Positions 1 to 5,779 of a stretch of DNA of 5,859 bases are shown here, in pieces; within the stretch, counting starts at the first letter, position 1, and each line of letters starts with the position of its first letter. Position numbers and translations under genes: made by a program. Source of the DNA: Candidatus Latescibacterota bacterium (GTDB taxonomy: Bacteria; Eisenbacteria; RBG-16-71-46; SZUA-252); the NCBI GenBank assembly GCA_016207265.1, contig JACQPZ010000170.1, positions 1 through 5,859 of the forward strand. The letters run 5' to 3'. Below the pieces are notes generated by a model that searched no databases, was not told where the DNA came from, and saw nothing but the letters and a program-made list of their open reading frames with translations.

Positions 1-45
1 ATCTATCAGTCCGCCGAGGCGCGCCGCGAGGTCCGGCTCCATTAG
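1..45 (+). CDS. Possible C-terminal tail of an upstream gene (partial)
   Basis: Reading from position 1 gives 14 codons (IYQSAEARREVRLH) ending in TAG at 43-45. Nearly all third positions are G or C, and the charged, Arg/Glu-rich composition is typical of a soluble protein's C-terminus. The same bases are also open in the lnt frame, so at most one frame, or an overlap of both, is real. The product cannot be identified from 14 residues. The call rests only on codon bias and on the tight gene packing seen elsewhere in the window. Confidence 0.3.
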   Translation: MYQSAEARREVRLH

Positions 46-1609
46 CCGCTTCCGCGGGCCGCTCCTCGCGGCCGCGTCCGGGATCCTCCTCAGCCTCTCG
101 TTCCCGTCCGCGGGGCTCATGCCCCTGGTGTTCGTGGGGCTCGTCCCGCTCCTCGTCTGGCTCAAGCGGGAGTCGCCCGGTCCCGGGGGAGCCGCGCCGC
201 CCGCGTCCTCGCAGCCCCCGGCGCGTAGGGGAGACGGCGGAATCCCGTGGCTCGCCGGCATCGTCTTCAACATGCTCCTGTTCTGGTGGCTGGTCCGGCT
301 TCCGGCCCGCGCGATGACGCATCCGTGGATCATCTTCCCGGGGCTCCTCGCGCTCGCCCTCTACCTCGGCTTCTTCGTCGCGATCTTCGGATGGCTCGCG
401 CGATTCATCCGTCGGACGACCGGCTGGTCCCCGCTCGTGACGGCGCCCGCGGCGTGGGGCGTGAGCGAGTGGCTCAAGTCATCGGGAGCGCTCGGGTGCC
501 CCTGGGGCAACCTGAGCTACGCGCTCGCGGAGCATCCCGCGTGGATCCAGGGGGCCTCGATCGTGGGGGCGCCCGGCCTCAGCATCTGGATCGTCACCGT
601 GAACGCCCTGGTCGCGGGCGGGCTCACGGCGAGACGGGGGTGGACGCGCGCGGCGCTCATCGGGCTGGCCGCCCTGCTCGTGGCGCTGCCGGTCCTATGG
701 GGCGCGGGGCGGGTGCGTGCCTTCCGGGCGGAGGGCTCGATCCGCGTCGCGCTCGTCCAGCCGAACATCGGGAGCGAGGAGAAGTGGGACCTCCAGCACC
801 AAGAGCGGAGCGTGAACGCGCTCGCGCGCCTCACCAGCCGTTCGGCGGAGTCCGAGCCGAGACCGGACCTGGTCGTCTGGCCGGAAACCGCGCTTCCGTT
901 CTACGTCCGGCTGGAGGCTCCGAAGCTGAGGCGGCTCCTCGACCTCGCGCGCGACGTGGGAATCCCGATCCTGGCGGGCTCTCCGGACGCGACCTTGAGC
1001 ACGGGGGGCGTGCACACGCATAACGCGGCGGGGCTCGTGCTGCCCGCCGGAACGATCGCCAGGCAGTACGAGAAGATCCACCTCGTGCCGTTCGGAGAGC
1101 GGATCCCGTTCCAGGGATTGTTCCCGTTCCTCGGGAAGATCGACCTGGGGCAGGCGGAGTGGACCGCGGGCACCCGGCCGGTCGTTTTCCCGGTGGGCGG
1201 CGCCTCGTTCGGCGTCCTGATCTGCTTCGAGTCGATCTTTCCGGGCCTCTCGCGAGGCTACGCCGTGGACGGCGCGAAATTCCTCGTCAACATCACGAAC
1301 GATGAGTGGTTCGGGCGGACGGCCGCCCCGCGCCAACACGCGGACATGGCGATCGTACGCTGCGTCGAGCAGGGGCTCGGAATGGCGCGCTGCGCGAACA
1401 CCGGGATCTCGATGCTCATCGATCCCGTCGGTCGCGTGACCCAGCGGACGCCGCTCTTCGAGGAGGCGATCCTCGCGGGCGACGTGGAGCTGGGCGCAGG
1501 CTCCACGCTGTTTCGCGCGTGGGGAGACTGGTTGACGGCGCTGTGCCTCGGGCTCCTCATCGCGCTCGTCGCCCTCGGCTGGTACCGGCCGCTGAGGCGC
1601 GAGGTCTAG
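2..1609 (+). CDS. lnt: Apolipoprotein N-acyltransferase (5' end unresolved)
   Basis: Lnt is an inner-membrane enzyme that moves an acyl chain from phospholipid to the N-terminal diacylglyceryl-cysteine of lipoproteins, the last step after Lgt and LspA. Counting from the Met at 119, the chain has hydrophobic helices at about 42-62, 69-97, 103-120, 142-168 and 178-197. A nitrilase-like domain follows at about 207-460, and a last helix lies at about 470-490. The Glu-Lys-Cys triad is visible as E256 (WPETALPFY), K319 (YEKIHLVPFGE) and C369 (LICFES). The GCPWGNLSYAL segment at 126-136 is also typical. The first helix needs codons upstream of 119 (PLLAAASGILLSLSFPSAG), so the Met at 119 is too late. 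The frame is open to the window edge but has no ATG, GTG or TTG there. Candidates are a start outside the window or ATT at 41-43, with GAGG at 28-31; the latter gives 522 residues, close to the usual 500-520. Residues 16-41 are a Pro/Gly/Ala-rich insert between the first two helices. Confidence 0.95.
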   Translation, partial: SISPPRRAARSGSISRFRGPLLAAASGILLSLSFPSAGLMPLVFVGLVPLLVWLKRESPGPGGAAPPASSQPPARRGDGGIPWLAGIVFNMLLFWWLVRLPARAMTHPWIIFPGLLALALYLGFFVAIFGWLARFIRRTTGWSPLVTAPAAWGVSEWLKSSGALGCPWGNLSYALAEHPAWIQGASIVGAPGLSIWIVTVNALVAGGLTARRGWTRAALIGLAALLVALPVLWGAGRVRAFRAEGSIRVALVQPNIGSEEKWDLQHQERSVNALARLTSRSAESEPRPDLVVWPETALPFYVRLEAPKLRRLLDLARDVGIPILAGSPDATLSTGGVHTHNAAGLVLPAGTIARQYEKIHLVPFGERIPFQGLFPFLGKIDLGQAEWTAGTRPVVFPVGGASFGVLICFESIFPGLSRGYAVDGAKFLVNITNDEWFGRTAAPRQHADMAIVRCVEQGLGMARCANTGISMLIDPVGRVTQRTPLFEEAILAGDVELGAGSTLFRAWGDWLTALCLGLLIALVALGWYRPLRREV

Positions 1610-1631
1610 CCGACAGACCCGGCCGCGAGCG

Positions 1632-1660
1632 TTGACGGAGGCGGCCGTCTCGTGTAGAGT
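1632..1660 (+). promoter_or_regulatory. Sigma70-like promoter ahead of ecfT
   Basis: TTGACG (1632-1637) matches five of six bases of the -35 consensus. It is followed, after exactly 17 bp, by TAGAGT (1655-1660), which matches four of six bases of the -10 consensus, including the key T, A and final T. Transcription would begin near 1667. The site lies in the only real intergenic gap of the window, just after lnt, and would drive the whole ecfT-truA-htrA-purB run. It is predicted from sequence alone, and promoter consensus may differ in this lineage. Confidence 0.5.
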
Positions 1661-1673
1661 GGGGCTTCAGGTG

Positions 1674-1694
1674 GGGGGTCGAGAGTCGACCCCC
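1674..1694 (+). promoter_or_regulatory. 9-bp perfect inverted repeat in the ecfT leader
   Basis: GGGGGTCGA (1674-1682), a GAG loop and TCGACCCCC (1686-1694) form a perfect 9-bp stem. It would begin about 7 nt after the predicted transcription start. No T-run follows, so it is not a standard intrinsic terminator for lnt. It could be an RNA hairpin in the 5' leader or a two-fold symmetric operator just downstream of the promoter; the sequence does not decide between these. A longer register is also possible: GGTGGGGG (1670-1677) pairs with CCCCCGCC (1690-1697) with one G-U pair, leaving G1678 as a bulge. Confidence 0.45.
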
Positions 1695-1695
1695 G

Positions 1696-1710
1696 CCTCC
1701 GGCACGGAGG
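1696..1710 (+). promoter_or_regulatory. Hairpin that contains the ecfT Shine-Dalgarno
   Basis: CCTCCG (1696-1701), a GCA loop and CGGAGG (1705-1710) form a perfect 6-bp stem. The right arm holds GGAGG (1706-1710), the only good ribosome-binding site before the ecfT start at 1724, so folding would hide it. The left arm shares C1696-C1697 with the longer form of the preceding hairpin. The spacing from GGAGG to the GTG at 1724 is 13 nt, longer than usual. In-frame ATT at 1718-1720 sits at a better 7-nt spacing. Confidence 0.4.
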
Positions 1711-1723
1711 ATCGGCGATTCAG

Positions 1724-2464
1724 GTGCCCGGCTCGCCCAAGTCCGACGATTCGATTCCGAAATCCAGCGACACGCGCACGCTGCATCCGGCGTCCTCGCT
1801 TCTCATGCTCGCGCTTCTCGGCGCGGGGCTCGCGCTGGGCCGCTCCTGGCCCGATCTCGCGGTCGCGGCGGCGGTTCTCGGCTTCGCGGCGCTGCGCGCG
1901 GAGCGCCGGACGCTTCGCGGCGAAGCTCCCCTCCTCGGGCTCGCGCTGGTCGTGTTCCTCGCGCACGTGATCGGGGCGGGGCGCGGCTACCGGGCGGCGC
2001 TCACGCCTTCGGCCGTCATCGCCCTCCGGCTTCTCGCGCTTCTCTATCTCCTGCGCTGGGCCGCACGGGAGACGCTCGGCCGGTCCGCCCGCTGGCTCCT
2101 CTCGATGCGGCCGCCTCAGCGGCCGCGGTTTGTGACGCTGGTCGTCGAGAGCGGCCGGCTCACGGCGGCGCTTCTTCCCCTGGCCGCCCGCGAGGCGGAG
2201 CAGCACGTGTTCGCTTTGCGCGCGCGGGGAATCCGCGCGGGGCGTGGGATCGCCGGGCGGGCGCGCTACCTTCTGGCCTGGTTTCTACCGTTCCTCGGGA
2301 CGATGCTCCGGATCGGGGAGGCTTACGCCGACGCGCTGATCGCGCGCGGATACGTCCCGGGTCGCCCCCGGCGGACGGGCCTTCGCCTCGCGTGGGGCCT
2401 CGGGGATTGGGTGGCGATCCTCGGGAGCGCGGCCTGCTTCGGGTGGCTTCTCCATGTCGTCTGA
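1724..2464 (+). CDS. ecfT: Energy-coupling factor (ECF) transporter T component, CbiQ/EcfT family
   Basis: EcfT is the integral membrane scaffold of ECF-type ABC importers. It links two cytoplasmic ATPases to a substrate-binding S component for vitamins or metal ions. The 246-residue protein has the expected build: a HP motif at H21-P22 before the first helix, hydrophobic stretches at about 24-58, 69-84, 94-112, 182-195 and 225-245, and a long charged cytoplasmic region at about 113-222. That region carries the two Ala-Arg-Gly coupling motifs, A167-R168-G169 (FALRARGIR) and A207-R208-G209 (ALIARGYVPG), which in the family contact the ATPases. The GTG start at 1724 is chosen because the next in-frame ATG (1805) would remove the HP motif. 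The first 20 residues are polar and Ser/Pro-rich. No ATPase or S-component gene lies on either side, so the substrate cannot be told. The gene overlaps truA by 11 nt. The family call is by motif and topology; CbiQ, BioN and general EcfT proteins cannot be separated here. Confidence 0.85.
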   Translation: MPGSPKSDDSIPKSSDTRTLHPASSLLMLALLGAGLALGRSWPDLAVAAAVLGFAALRAERRTLRGEAPLLGLALVVFLAHVIGAGRGYRAALTPSAVIALRLLALLYLLRWAARETLGRSARWLLSMRPPQRPRFVTLVVESGRLTAALLPLAAREAEQHVFALRARGIRAGRGIAGRARYLLAWFLPFLGTMLRIGEAYADALIARGYVPGRPRRTGLRLAWGLGDWVAILGSAACFGWLLHVV

Positions 2465-3245
2465 GCCCCGCACGTGGACGGTCCGCCTCGGGATCGAGTT
2501 CGACGGGACGGGGTTTCGCGGCTGGCAGGTGCAGCCGACCGGCCGCACCGTCCAGGGCGAGATCGAAGGTGCGCTCCGGAAGCTGACCGGCGCCGACGTT
2601 CGGATCGCGGGGGCGGGGCGGACCGACGCGGGATGCCACGCGGCGGGGCAGGTGGCGAGCGCCGTGATCACGACGCGACTTTCGCCCGAGCGGCTGCGCA
2701 TGGCGCTGAACGCCCTGCTCCCGGGGGACGTGAGGATCGTGGAGGCGGCCGAGGCCGATCCGGAGTTCCACGCGCGATTCCACGCGATGAGCCGCGCCTA
2801 CCGCTACCTCATCGTGCCGCGTCCGACCGCGTTGAGACGCCTCTTCGCCTGGGTGCGGCCGCTCCGCGTCGGCATCGAGGATCTGAACCGCGCGACGCGG
2901 CCGCTTCTCGGCACGCATGATTTCCTCGCGTTTTCGAAGCAGGGGGGCGACGCGAGAGACACGGTCTGCACCGTGACCCGCGCGCGCTGGTCGAACCGGG
3001 GGCGCGTCACCCGCTTCGACATCGTTGCGGATCGATTCCTGTACACTATGGTGCGGCGGGTCGTCTCGACGACGATCCGCGCCGCGGAGGGGGGCGGCGG
3101 CGCGAGGACAATCCGAGAGTCGCTACAGGCCCTCGACCGCAGGGCGGCGGCGCCTCCGGCCCCCGCGCACGGTCTGTATCTCATGCGGGTGCGCTACCCG
3201 GGCTTCGGGTGGCTCCCCAAGGAGCGAATCGATGTCGTTGCCTGA
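2454..3245 (+). CDS. truA: tRNA pseudouridine synthase A (positions 38-40)
   Basis: TruA isomerises uridines 38, 39 and 40 in the anticodon stem-loop of many tRNAs and acts in the cytoplasm. The 263 residues match the usual bacterial length. The N-terminus has the family pattern (EFDGTGFRGWQVQ, 15-27), and the catalytic aspartate is D58 in GRTDAGCHA (55-63). The FHARFHAMSRAYRY segment (105-118) supplies the conserved active-site tyrosine, Y116. GTHDFLAFSKQGGD follows. Near the C-terminus, RFLYTMVR and APAHGLYLMRVRYP complete the family signature. Position 61 is Cys where Val is usual; this lies beside the catalytic loop and is probably harmless. The ATG at 2454 has only a weak GGTGG upstream and lies inside the end of ecfT, which suggests translational coupling. 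The last 14 nt overlap the protease gene that follows. Confidence 0.97.
   Translation: MSSEPRTWTVRLGIEFDGTGFRGWQVQPTGRTVQGEIEGALRKLTGADVRIAGAGRTDAGCHAAGQVASAVITTRLSPERLRMALNALLPGDVRIVEAAEADPEFHARFHAMSRAYRYLIVPRPTALRRLFAWVRPLRVGIEDLNRATRPLLGTHDFLAFSKQGGDARDTVCTVTRARWSNRGRVTRFDIVADRFLYTMVRRVVSTTIRAAEGGGGARTIRESLQALDRRAAAPPAPAHGLYLMRVRYPGFGWLPKERIDVVA
3221..3224 (+). promoter_or_regulatory. Shine-Dalgarno that sets the htrA start
   Basis: AAGGAG ends at 3224, 7 nt before ATG 3232. The reading frame is open much further upstream, with an ATG at 3025, but that stretch lies inside truA and gives an Arg-rich, non-membrane sequence unlike any HtrA N-terminus. The strong, well-spaced site and the Met-polar-helix pattern that follows fix the start at 3232. 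Confidence 0.75.
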
Positions 3246-4461
3246 GGGACGTTCCCCGATCCGGGCACGGGAACGCAGGGATGTGAGGAGCGCCTGGCTC
3301 TGGGGCGTCGTGTTCGGGTTTCTGCTGCTCACAGGACTCGTGGTCGGATCGACCACGGTTCTCACGCCGGGCCCGAGGGGGACGAGCGAGCCCATCGCCG
3401 CCGCGGCGCCCGACACTTCGGAGAAGCGGGATCTCTCGAGCTCCCGGCGGACCGCCATCGTCGAGGCCGCGCAACGGGTCGGTCCCGCGGTGGTCACGCT
3501 GAGCGTCGTGCAGACCCGCCTGGTGCAAACGTCGCCGGTCCCGTTCGGCAGCGATTTCTTCGAGCCGTTCTTCCGGGACATGATCCCCTCGTACCGCTAC
3601 CGCGAGCAGATCCCCAGCATGGGGTCGGGGTTCATCATCTCCCCGAAGGGCTACGTCCTCACGAACGAGCATGTGGTGCACGGCGCGGAGAAGATCACCG
3701 TGATCCTCGCCGACGGCCGCTCGTTCACCGGAAAGCTGCTCGCGGCGCACCCGCAATACGATCTCGCGATCGTGAAGATCGAGGGGCAGAACCTTCCCGC
3801 GGCGCCCCTCGGCTCCTCGGACGATCTCATGGTGGGGGAATGGGCGATCGCGATCGGGAATCCGTTCGGCTTTCTGCTGAACGACACGCAGCCCACCGTC
3901 ACGGCGGGCGTGATCAGCGCGACCCGGCGCGACATCAAGGCGGGCTCCACGAGCGACCGCATCTACAAGAACATGATCCAGACCGACGCGGCCATCAATC
4001 CCGGGAACTCGGGAGGTCCGCTCGCGAACGCGCGCGGAGAGGTGATCGGTGTGAACACGTTCATCTTCACGAAGAGCGGCGGATCGGAGGGGATCGGATT
4101 CGCGATCCCCATCGACGCCGCCAAGCGCGTCGTGGACGAGCTGATCCAGTACGGGAAGGTCCGAAACGTCTGGATCGGGGTGCGGACCTGGGAACTGACT
4201 CCCTACCTCGCGGAGCGTCTCGGCACGTCCGACCGGAACGGCCTCTACGTCGCCTCGCTCGAAAAGGGGAGCCCGGCCGACAAGGCGGGCGCCAAGGTCG
4301 GGGATATCATCCGCAACGTGAACGGGACCGCGATCAGCGACGTGAACGAAGCCTACCGGGCGCTCTTCGGCGCCCGGGTCGGCGACACGATCACGCTCAC
4401 GGTGGAGCGCGATTCGAAGGTCATGACGCTTCGGCTGCTGCTCCTCGAGCTTCCGGAGTGA
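3232..4461 (+). CDS. Membrane-anchored HtrA-family serine protease with one PDZ domain
   Basis: This is a trypsin-like (S1C) protease of the HtrA/DegP/DegS group, which cleaves misfolded or signal proteins in the periplasm. From ATG 3232 it has 409 residues: a basic N-terminus, one hydrophobic segment at about 21-42 that would act as an uncleaved anchor, and a Pro/Ala/Ser-rich linker to about 72. The protease domain (about 73-310) carries the triad H147 (TNEHVV), D177 (YDLAIVK) and S260 (NPGNSGGPL). A single PDZ domain spans about 313-405 (WIGVRTWEL, then GSPADKAGAKVGDII). One PDZ plus an anchor is the DegS-like layout, but many bacterial HtrA proteins share it, so a sigma-E role should not be assumed. 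The long segment before the catalytic His (FFEPFFRDMIPSYRY, 109-123) corresponds to the family's LA-loop region. Its start overlaps truA by 14 nt, and purB follows after 4 nt, so it is probably co-transcribed with both. The specific paralogue (degP, degS, degQ or htrA) is not assignable. Confidence 0.95.
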   Translation: MSLPEGRSPIRARERRDVRSAWLWGVVFGFLLLTGLVVGSTTVLTPGPRGTSEPIAAAAPDTSEKRDLSSSRRTAIVEAAQRVGPAVVTLSVVQTRLVQTSPVPFGSDFFEPFFRDMIPSYRYREQIPSMGSGFIISPKGYVLTNEHVVHGAEKITVILADGRSFTGKLLAAHPQYDLAIVKIEGQNLPAAPLGSSDDLMVGEWAIAIGNPFGFLLNDTQPTVTAGVISATRRDIKAGSTSDRIYKNMIQTDAAINPGNSGGPLANARGEVIGVNTFIFTKSGGSEGIGFAIPIDAAKRVVDELIQYGKVRNVWIGVRTWELTPYLAERLGTSDRNGLYVASLEKGSPADKAGAKVGDIIRNVNGTAISDVNEAYRALFGARVGDTITLTVERDSKVMTLRLLLLELPE

Positions 4462-4465
4462 GGCC

Positions 4466-5779
4466 GTGATCCCGCGCTACAGCCGGCCGGAGATGGCGGC
4501 GCTCTTCGAGGAGTCGGCGCGGTACCGCCTGTGGCTCGACGTGGAGCTCGCCGTGTGCGGCGCCATGGAGCGCCGGGGCCTGGTCCCCTCGGGCGCGACG
4601 TCCCGAATCCGCTCCCGGGCCCGCGTGGACGCGGATCGGATCGGCCGGATCGAGGAGACGGTGCGGCACGACGTGATCGCCTTTCTCACCCAGATCGGCG
4701 AGACGGCGGGAGAGGATTCCCGGCACCTCCACAAGGGGATGACCTCCTCGGACCTCGTCGACACGGCGCTCGCGCTCGCCCTCGTGCGCGCGACGGATCT
4801 CCTCATGGCGGAGGCGAGGCGGCTCCGCGAGGCCGCGCGGACGCTCGCCGTGCGTCACAAGGAAACGGTCATGGTCGGGCGCACCCACGGGATCCACGCC
4901 GAGCCCGTCACGTTCGGATTGAAGGTCCTCGTGTGGTTCGAGGCTGCGGGACGCGCGATCGAGCGTCTCGCCCGGGCGAGGGAGGGCGTGGCGGTGGGGA
5001 AGCTCTCGGGCGCGGTCGGAACGCACGCGCACCTGAGCCCCGACCTCGAGGAGGAAGCCCTGGCGTCCCTGGGGCTCAAGCCGGAGCCCGCGGCGACCCA
5101 GATCGTGCAGCGCGACCGCCACGCGGCGCTGCTTCAAGCGGTGGCGCTTCTCGGCGCCGTGGTCGAGCAGATGGCGCTCGAGATCCGCCATCTCCAGCGG
5201 ACGGAGGTTCGGGAAGCGGAGGAGCCGTTCCGGGAAGGGCAGAAGGGCTCCTCGGCGATGCCGCACAAGCGGAATCCCGTGAGCTGCGAGCGGATCTGCG
5301 GCCTCTCACGGATTCTCCGCGCGAACGCCCACGCGGCCCTCGAGAACGTGGCCCTCTGGCACGAGCGCGACATCAGCCACTCGAGCGTGGAGCGCGTGAT
5401 CCTGCCCGACTCCTTCCTCGCGGCGGACTTCATGGTGAGCCAGATGCGGGAGGTGCTGGAGGGCCTGAAGGTCGATCCGGAGCGGATGAAGGCCAACCTG
5501 GATCTCACCCGCGGCCTCATCTACTCCCAGCGGGTCCTGCTCGCGCTCGTGGAATCGGGAATGTCGCGGGAGGAGGCCTACGCCCTCGTGCAGCGGCACG
5601 CGATGGACGCGTGGAAGGACGGTCCCGATCTCCCCACCCGGCTTCTTGAAGATCCTGCCGTGACGCGCGTCCTGCCGCGGGAGGCGCTCATGGCGTGCTT
5701 CGATCCCCGGTATTTCATTCGTCACGTGAATCAAATCTTCGAACGTATTCTGGGAGAGCCGGTTGCCTCAGGCCGTTAA
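4466..5779 (+). CDS. purB: Adenylosuccinate lyase
   Basis: PurB acts twice in purine synthesis, splitting SAICAR to AICAR plus fumarate and adenylosuccinate to AMP plus fumarate. It is a soluble homotetramer of the fumarase/aspartase superfamily. The 437-residue product resembles the Bacillus-type enzyme (about 430 residues). With the GTG at 4466 as residue 1, key residues fall at the numbers known for B. subtilis: H68 (VRHDVIAF), H89 (HLHKGMTSSD), the catalytic H141 (GRTHGIHAEP) and the flexible signature loop GSSAMPHKRNP with S262 and S263. This agreement supports the GTG start, as does GGAG at 4455-4458, 7 nt upstream. LWHERDISHSSVERVILPDS and GLIYSQRVLLALVESGMSRE are also near-textbook. 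It begins 4 nt after the protease gene and ends inside the next gene. Confidence 0.97.
   Translation: MIPRYSRPEMAALFEESARYRLWLDVELAVCGAMERRGLVPSGATSRIRSRARVDADRIGRIEETVRHDVIAFLTQIGETAGEDSRHLHKGMTSSDLVDTALALALVRATDLLMAEARRLREAARTLAVRHKETVMVGRTHGIHAEPVTFGLKVLVWFEAAGRAIERLARAREGVAVGKLSGAVGTHAHLSPDLEEEALASLGLKPEPAATQIVQRDRHAALLQAVALLGAVVEQMALEIRHLQRTEVREAEEPFREGQKGSSAMPHKRNPVSCERICGLSRILRANAHAALENVALWHERDISHSSVERVILPDSFLAADFMVSQMREVLEGLKVDPERMKANLDLTRGLIYSQRVLLALVESGMSREEAYALVQRHAMDAWKDGPDLPTRLLEDPAVTRVLPREALMACFDPRYFIRHVNQIFERILGEPVASGR
5752..5756 (+). promoter_or_regulatory. Shine-Dalgarno for the gene after purB
   Basis: GGGAG lies 6 nt before the TTG at 5763, inside the last codons of purB. 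It favours the TTG over the in-frame GTG at 5790 and ATG at 5796, neither of which has a purine-rich site at a suitable distance. Confidence 0.5.

Noticed and set aside
1674..1694. Intrinsic terminator for lnt
   Set aside because: The stem is strong but no T-run follows, and it lies downstream of the predicted ecfT promoter. A leader hairpin or operator fits better.
1632..1970. Small + strand gene starting at TTG 1632
   Set aside because: It overlaps the promoter and most of the first third of ecfT, is Arg/Ser-rich, and has no ribosome-binding site or family motif.
3041..3048. TACACT resembling a -10 promoter element inside truA
   Set aside because: No -35 match occurs at 16-18 bp upstream, and the bases encode the conserved RFLYTMVR motif of TruA.
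3025..3231. Extended N-terminus for the HtrA protease from ATG 3025
   Set aside because: These 69 codons lie inside truA, encode an Arg-rich stretch unlike any HtrA leader, and lack the strong AAGGAG seen before ATG 3232.
3841..3860. Repeated CGATCG-type palindromes in the protease gene
   Set aside because: They encode the conserved WAIAIGNPFG motif and reflect common Ile/Ala codons in G+C-rich DNA, with no spacing pattern like a repeat array.
4421..5266. Long open frame of 281 codons on the minus strand opposite purB
   Set aside because: It is a mirror of the strong G/C third-position bias of purB. The translation is Arg/His/Pro/Leu-rich with no recognisable motif, while the + strand gene is unmistakable.
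4531..5649. 372-codon open frame on the + strand within purB in another frame
   Set aside because: Its product is almost wholly Arg, Gly, Ala and Pro, typical of an out-of-frame reading of a G+C-rich gene.
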